Assembly (NCBI GenBank): GCA_028821605.1
Contig: JAPPFM010000007.1
Coordinates: 1-64,000 of the forward strand
Source: Candidatus Poribacteria bacterium
GTDB taxonomy: Bacteria > Poribacteria > WGA-4E > WGA-3G
Direction of reading: 5' to 3'
Length of the DNA stretch: 64,000 nt
The notes under the pieces were generated by a model. It had not been told where the DNA came from. It saw only the letters and a list, made by a program, of their open reading frames with translations, and did no database searches. The position numbers and the translations under genes were made by a program. Positions within the stretch are counted from its first letter, which is position 1. Each line of letters begins with the position of its first letter. Shown here piece by piece: positions 61,066-64,000 of the stretch.

Positions 61066-62078
61066 CGCTTATCTCCTAACTTGTATAAACCCGTTGTATA
61101 CGGGTTGATGTTAAAGTTCCAGCCACCCAACCGCTCTAACTCTTCATCGCTGATGGTGTCAAGGTTGATCTCAATGACTTCGGGGTTCGGGGTCGCCTGC
61201 ATGGGTTCCGAGGTGTACGTCGCCGGCCCCCATGTGGTGACGCTCGTCCCATCTTCCGATGTCTCCGTGCGACCACCCCACGTAAAGATATATTTCTTAT
61301 CAACGTCTTGGCGGAAGACACGACCACTACCATCGGGCAATGTAAACGCATTCCAGTCGGGATCAAACATACCGATCTCAACCCGGAGCATGTCAGATGC
61401 ACGCGGTTTGTCTTCATTGAGAAGAACCGTGATTTCAGGATAATCCAGCCAGTGTTGGACGATCCAATCCGTCCGTCCTGCTGCCCCAATGAATTCTGCT
61501 TTTTGGGGATCGGCATTCTCCCGATACCATCTCTCTGCGTCTATAAACACGGGCCACATATCAGCTATCGGACGATTGGGATTCCATTTTTCCTGTGTCT
61601 CATAATAAATGGGCATGAGTCTTTGGATAATGTTCTCCTTATCCTCATTCCGATAAACCCCAATGAATTCGGGAGGGCATTGCAAATGTTCGGGAACACC
61701 ATCGGCAAACAGCGGATTTGAGGATTTGCTCGTGGGATTGACGAAATCCGCGGGAAGTTGAGGCTTTGGCAGAATAGGTGTGCTTTTCGCGGGAGTTGGC
61801 GGTGCTTCCCCCGCGGAGACCTCTGGCGGTTGTGAAACTTCCCCAGGCGCGTGTGCGGAATGCGGTTCAGCGTGCCACACGTCACCATGCCAGTGTCCAC
61901 TTTCGGCAGTCTCCCCGGGTGGGGGCGGCTTCGGTGGTGCAGGTTTCTCAACCTCAACAGGTTTATAGACTTTCACAGGTTCTTGCTTGGCAGCCTTGCG
62001 TCCATAAAATAGACCACATCCCATCAAAGCAATCAAGACAAACACCGTGAGGGGTAGCCAATATTTTCGTAAAAACAT
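61062..62078 (-). CDS. Putative lipoprotein with His-rich linker
   Basis: 338 aa. The N-terminus (FLRKYWLPLTVFVLIALMGC) has a lipobox-like LMGC at about 17-20 after a hydrophobic stretch. A Pro/Lys/Glu linker and a GHWHGDVWHAEPHS segment follow, then a domain of about 220 residues with PPEFIGVYRNEDKENIIQ, PVFIDAERWYREN and FTWGGRTETSEDG. No family recognised. It is 9 bases downstream of the WD40 gene and overlaps the secreted Cys-rich gene, so it belongs to one operon of envelope proteins. Confidence 0.72.
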   Translation of the reverse strand: MFLRKYWLPLTVFVLIALMGCGLFYGRKAAKQEPVKVYKPVEVEKPAPPKPPPPGETAESGHWHGDVWHAEPHSAHAPGEVSQPPEVSAGEAPPTPAKSTPILPKPQLPADFVNPTSKSSNPLFADGVPEHLQCPPEFIGVYRNEDKENIIQRLMPIYYETQEKWNPNRPIADMWPVFIDAERWYRENADPQKAEFIGAAGRTDWIVQHWLDYPEITVLLNEDKPRASDMLRVEIGMFDPDWNAFTLPDGSGRVFRQDVDKKYIFTWGGRTETSEDGTSVTTWGPATYTSEPMQATPNPEVIEINLDTISDEELERLGGWNFNINPYTTGLYKLGDKR

Positions 62079-62087
62079 GTTGTTCTC

Positions 62088-63374
62088 CTATTTTTCGATA
62101 TACGTCTGTTTGATTTTTGCGTCTCCGGTTATATCCCATAGATGGATCCTGCCGCCGGTGTGTCCACTGGCGAGTGTTCTATTATCCGGGGCGAACCTCA
62201 AAGCGCGTATTGCACCCTCACCAACCTCACCTGCCTGAATAACAGACAGCGGTCTGGGATTTTCGACATCCCAGATATATATTTTATTTGGGTACTTATG
62301 ACAGCCGCGGTAGTCCCAACCACAAGCACTGGCGAGCGTTTTGCTATCGGGTGAAAACGCGAGTCGTTCAATCCGTCCCCCAGGGCTTTTGAGTTTTTGA
62401 AGTGGCAGTCCTGTCTGAATATCCCACAATTGAATCTCCGCATCGGCGACGGTGATGGAACGTCGTACCCGATCGCGCCCACCACTGGCGAAGATGTTGC
62501 CATCGGGTGAAAACGCAAATGCTCTGACCTTATAGGTATTCCACATCACATTCTCTACCAGTGCGGAGGTTCGGTGTTGCAAATGTTCTCCTGTTGTTGC
62601 GTCATTTATATGCCTCCCGCCATTGAAGCTGGGTATAGAGAGTTGCAAATGTTCTCCTGTTGTTGCGTCATACACCTCTATAACACACGAATACGTCGTC
62701 AGGAGAAGTTTCGTAGCATCGGGTGAGAATTCCAGGACCTTGGGCACTACTGTAGCCAGAGGGAAGGATACTCGTTTTTTGCCCGTTTGGATGTCCCACA
62801 TTTCAAGGGTATAATCAATAAAAAGTGAGCGGTGAAGTGTCGACAAGCGTTCCGATTTACGTTTACGGGAAGAAAGAAATAAAATATGTTCCAATTCCAA
62901 AAGATCAATCCTTGATGAGTGGTACCGACTCGAAACGCTTGCGACCGTTTTTCCGTCAGGCGAGAACGCAACCACCGCGCACCATCTCGGATCGGTTTTC
63001 AGAGCCGAGAGATGTTCACCCGTCTTGATGTCCCAGACATGAATACTTTTCCCCGCAACAGCGGCGAGGGTCTTATTATCGGGTGAAAACGCAATCGAAA
63101 TTATTACGTCTTCGTGATGTCTCAGATCTGTTGGTGTGCGGAGCGTTTTCAGGTGCGTGTATTCTTGGGCATATTTTTCGGGTAAATACGGAGCGTCACA
63201 TAACAGCATATAGAAGGCATCCCTGCAGAACCAGAGGAGAAGCCAATCAAAGCCAACACAAATCAAGATGATGGACGCAAAGATGTATTTTTTGCGTTTC
63301 AACATCTGTCCGGGCAACCGATCTTGGGATCGATGCCTGAGACACTTGGGGAATTGCACGCTCGGTTTTTGCAT
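62088..63374 (-). CDS. Membrane-anchored WD40-repeat protein
   Basis: 428 aa from the ATG at 63374 (AAGGAG upstream; frame opens at 63404). A TM at about 30-52 is followed by a beta-propeller of WD40-type units: SIAFSPDNKTLAAVAGKSIHVWD, VVAFSPDGKTVAS, AFAFSPDGNIFASGG, RLAFSPDSKTLAS, ALRFAPDNRTLASGHTGGRIHLWD. One blade carries an internal 66-base duplication (28-base identical ends at 62577-62604 and 62643-62670), which repeats DATTGEHLQ. Such propellers act as scaffolds. It is the second gene of the operon. Confidence 0.85.
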   Translation of the reverse strand: MQKPSVQFPKCLRHRSQDRLPGQMLKRKKYIFASIILICVGFDWLLLWFCRDAFYMLLCDAPYLPEKYAQEYTHLKTLRTPTDLRHHEDVIISIAFSPDNKTLAAVAGKSIHVWDIKTGEHLSALKTDPRWCAVVAFSPDGKTVASVSSRYHSSRIDLLELEHILFLSSRKRKSERLSTLHRSLFIDYTLEMWDIQTGKKRVSFPLATVVPKVLEFSPDATKLLLTTYSCVIEVYDATTGEHLQLSIPSFNGGRHINDATTGEHLQHRTSALVENVMWNTYKVRAFAFSPDGNIFASGGRDRVRRSITVADAEIQLWDIQTGLPLQKLKSPGGRIERLAFSPDSKTLASACGWDYRGCHKYPNKIYIWDVENPRPLSVIQAGEVGEGAIRALRFAPDNRTLASGHTGGRIHLWDITGDAKIKQTYIEK

Positions 63375-63446
63375 GGTTGTTCTCCTTTGAGTTGTCGGAT
63401 ACACCCCGACACACGTTGTGACGGGTACTCTCTGATCCGCGCGTGT

Positions 63447-63632
63447 TTATCTCCTGTCCGCATCGGGACAAGTGACCGGTTGACACGGCGGCGGTTGTAT
63501 TTGAGGGTGACAAATTTCGGGGGTCTGACGACAGGATTCATGCGCAGCAAGTGTAAGGTGCAGCGCGACGCTGAGTGTCGCCACGAGGAAGAAAAGCGCG
63601 ATGGGGACCCACCGCAAGAGGCGTGTTTTCAT
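63447..63632 (-). CDS. Small exported Cys/Pro-rich protein
   Basis: 61 aa, first gene of the minus-strand operon, with AAGGAG at a good distance before the ATG. A hydrophobic N-terminal stretch (about 7-30, ending LTLAA) acts as a signal or anchor, and the rest is short and rich in Cys and Pro (CRQTPEICHPQIQPPPCQPVTC). The Cys content matches the style of the large secreted protein downstream. Too small for a family call, but strand, ribosome site and position support it as real. Confidence 0.65.
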   Translation of the reverse strand: MKTRLLRWVPIALFFLVATLSVALHLTLAAHESCRQTPEICHPQIQPPPCQPVTCPDADRR

Positions 63633-63719
63633 GTTAGGGACTCCTTTTTAAGGGGACTGGCCCCTATAAATAACACGCAACGAAAATCGTTAGCTGCTAC
63701 AATAGAAACCAGCACTGTC

Positions 63720-63839
63720 AAAAATATGCCTTTTGGCAGTGTTACGCGTGGCAGGTGGTAGGACACCTGCTGCGCACCCCGAAAACGGGGAGGCTGCCCT
63801 GACGCGATCCACGCGGTGTCAGCGAATATGCTTCAGCAT
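63720..63839 (-). ncRNA. Structured RNA leader, riboswitch/attenuator candidate
   Basis: Read on the minus strand from a start near 63852: hairpin GCAT/ATGC (63839-63828); stem CTGAC/GTCAG with inner GCG/CGC (63822-63799); then a junction closed by GGCAG (minus strand of 63798-63794) and CTGCC (63739-63735) holding hairpins CGGGG/CCCCG (63790-63777) and a 7-bp GCAGGTG/CACCTGC (63770-63751). The CTGCC strand can instead pair as TGCC-AAAA-GGCA (63738-63727), followed by TATTTTT, a terminator-like fold. The two pairings exclude each other. No known riboswitch class matches that I can recall. Plus-strand transcription cannot be excluded: TGCTACAAT at 63695-63703 is an extended -10. Confidence 0.55.
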
Positions 63840-63858
63840 GAAATCCACGTCAACATAA

Positions 63859-63887
63859 AGTGTACCGTAAAATACAAAAATTGTCAA
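63859..63887 (-). promoter_or_regulatory. Promoter of the exported-protein operon
   Basis: On the minus strand TTGACA (63887-63882), a 17-base spacer and TACACT (63864-63859). Start near 63852 gives a 220-base leader ahead of the first gene at 63632, covering the structured region. Confidence 0.65.
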
Positions 63888-64000
63888 ATTTTAAATGGGA
63901 AAATATAACTTTTACCGCGCGGCTGGCGAAACACTTTCCAAATCCTGCCGAATTTTACCATTTTTTCAGGGGTCCCTAATGAAGTTTGCGAAAGTAAATC

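Noticed and set aside
63720-63850. IscB-type HEARO/omega RNA on the plus strand
   Set aside because: The stacked hairpins raised the idea, but no IscB start follows within view and the good promoter faces the minus strand.
63979-64000. Start of a plus-strand gene at the right edge
   Set aside because: An ATG with AGGGG upstream is present, but only 22 bases remain, too few to support a gene.

Overview
The window looks like the chromosome of an uncultured marine or sponge-associated bacterium, most plausibly of the Poribacteria/Latescibacteria kind. This is inferred from gene content only: several phytanoyl-CoA-dioxygenase-like (PhyH) oxygenases, several Gfo/Idh/MocA dehydrogenases, a sulfatase-fold hydrolase, a creatininase, a neutral-ceramidase-like protein, Uma2 nucleases, DUF433/DUF5615 modules and many small dispersed intergenic repeats. 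No rRNA or tRNA gene was recognised.

Layout. 1-1.8 kb: two degraded genes (an Rpn/PD-(D/E)XK-type C-terminal piece and a truncated type III restriction helicase). 2-6.4 kb: peptide deformylase, LarE, two small paralogous membrane proteins, a GlcF-like iron-sulfur protein and dCTP deaminase. 6.4-9 kb: glutamine synthetase and P-II; their uridylyltransferase/sensor glnD lies at 42.6 kb, so a large part of a covalent nitrogen-control circuit is in the window. 9-14.8 kb (minus): ceramidase-like protein, an orphan DUF433 protein, a creatininase-PhyH-sarcosine-oxidase cluster and a DnaJ-domain protein. 15.0-15.7 kb: an AT-rich two-gene cassette (Cas2/SinR-like plus two-TM protein). 15.9-22.9 kb: a giant tandem-fused UvrA and Era. 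23-33.8 kb: HEAT protein, GmrSD-like DUF262 nuclease, TrpB, a 2-hydroxyacid dehydrogenase, GlcD, a repeat-built coiled coil, Uma2, Fic and MoxR. 34-42.2 kb: a minus-strand catabolic cluster of three Gfo/Idh dehydrogenases, three PhyH oxygenases and an unusual sulfatase-fold enzyme. 42.6-52.4 kb (plus): GlnD, an epimerase, TrmB, Uma2, UvrC and a duplicated YibE/F membrane protein. 52.4-54.5 kb: a toxin-antitoxin-like pair with a TPR-DUF433 fusion, an ASRT-like protein and an unknown. 55.2-58.3 kb: a one-polypeptide restriction-modification enzyme. 58.3-63.9 kb: a minus-strand operon for an exported system (Cys-rich secreted protein, lipoprotein, WD40 protein, GspC/PilP-like anchor) behind a strongly structured leader with a good promoter.

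The most unusual items are: (i) the structured leader before the exported-protein operon, in which one segment can pair in two exclusive ways, one of them terminator-like; (ii) the Cys/His-rich secreted operon itself; (iii) the Cas2-like/two-TM cassette; (iv) a sulfatase-fold protein with Thr at the formylglycine position and a PhyH protein with His-Gly-Gly in place of HxD; (v) two independent tandem fusions (UvrA-UvrA, YibE/F-YibE/F); (vi) several small palindromic repeat families, one with nested terminal inverted repeats. All functional calls rest on motif recognition by eye; no database search was run.
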